A stretch of 43,561 nt of DNA from a virus. The notes beneath the pieces were generated by a model. That model ran no database searches, was not told where the DNA came from, and saw only the letters and a list, made by a program, of their open reading frames with translations. A program made the translations under genes and the position numbers. Below are positions 43,517 to 43,561 of the stretch, in pieces. The stretch's first letter is position 1. Every line of letters begins with the position of its first letter. The stretch covers positions 1 to 43,561 of IMG/VR virus record IMGVR_UViG_3300030385_001578; one strand, 5' to 3'.

Positions 43517-43561
43517 GGGGTAGGGGGTTCGGATCACGACGACACGACGACCGAGGACCAC
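43517..43561. other. Right end; possible packaging junction with base 1
   Basis: No gene is seen here. Joined to base 1, the ends form ACCACGTGGT, a ten-base palindrome with one mismatch further out (GGACCAC/GTGGTTC). Together with the terS-adjacent 57 bases this may be a cos-like site. Confidence 0.35.

Overview
This window looks like the whole, or nearly whole, genome of a temperate siphovirus infecting a high-G+C actinobacterium. The evidence is high G+C, frequent GTG starts and ATGA/GTGA/TGATG stop-start overlaps, a WhiB-family protein, a complete head-tail-lysis cassette, and an integrase/repressor module. The host genus cannot be named from sequence alone. No tRNA, IS element or CRISPR array was recognised. 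No stretch over 300 bases lacks a gene.

Layout. (1) 58-8600, packaging and head: small and large terminase, a portal fused to a MuF-like domain, HK97-type prohead protease, major capsid protein, connector/terminator proteins and major tail protein. (2) 8632-17612, tail: gpG/gpGT chaperones made by a -1 frameshift, a 1001-residue tape measure with an M23 peptidase domain, and tail-tip and fibre proteins. A lipoprotein gene lies antisense between chaperone and tape measure. (3) 17609-20906: an antisense HNH gene, membrane proteins, amidase endolysin, holin and a DNase I-fold (EEP) protein, closed by strong terminators and perhaps a small RNA. (4) 21103-26783, lysogeny/regulation: a leftward operon, a divergent rightward operon, two convergent tyrosine recombinases, a repressor and an Xis/Cro-like HTH protein, with three separate divergent switches. 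(5) 26780-41894, early/replication: many small overlapping genes plus two DNA methyltransferases, a PP-loop protein, a RecE/YqaJ-like exonuclease with its usual partner, a resolvase-like protein, WhiB, a PD-(D/E)XK nuclease and a lambda O-like initiator that carries four iterons inside its own gene. (6) 41895-43516: a GIY-YIG nuclease and two HNH nucleases leading back to the terminase end.

The most unusual content is at gene junctions. Two sequence families recur directly upstream of start codons, always in the same reading frame of the upstream (often tiny) ORF. One encodes a PTSDLT-R peptide and sits at an exact 33-nt distance in four copies. The other encodes SFGP and sits 14, 17 or 20 nt from the start, differing only by multiples of three. 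Separately, putative mobile nucleases of three unrelated folds (PD-(D/E)XK, GIY-YIG, HNH) are each preceded by a similar hairpin-plus-ribosome-site leader. These are the best candidates for something not yet described.

Working model: host RNA polymerase reads the early region from a leaderless promoter at 26535-26563, repressed by the 100-aa HTH protein. The initiator binds its iterons and recruits the host replisome, since no phage polymerase, helicase or primase was seen. Recombination proteins process DNA, and the terminases with the adjacent HNH protein package it.
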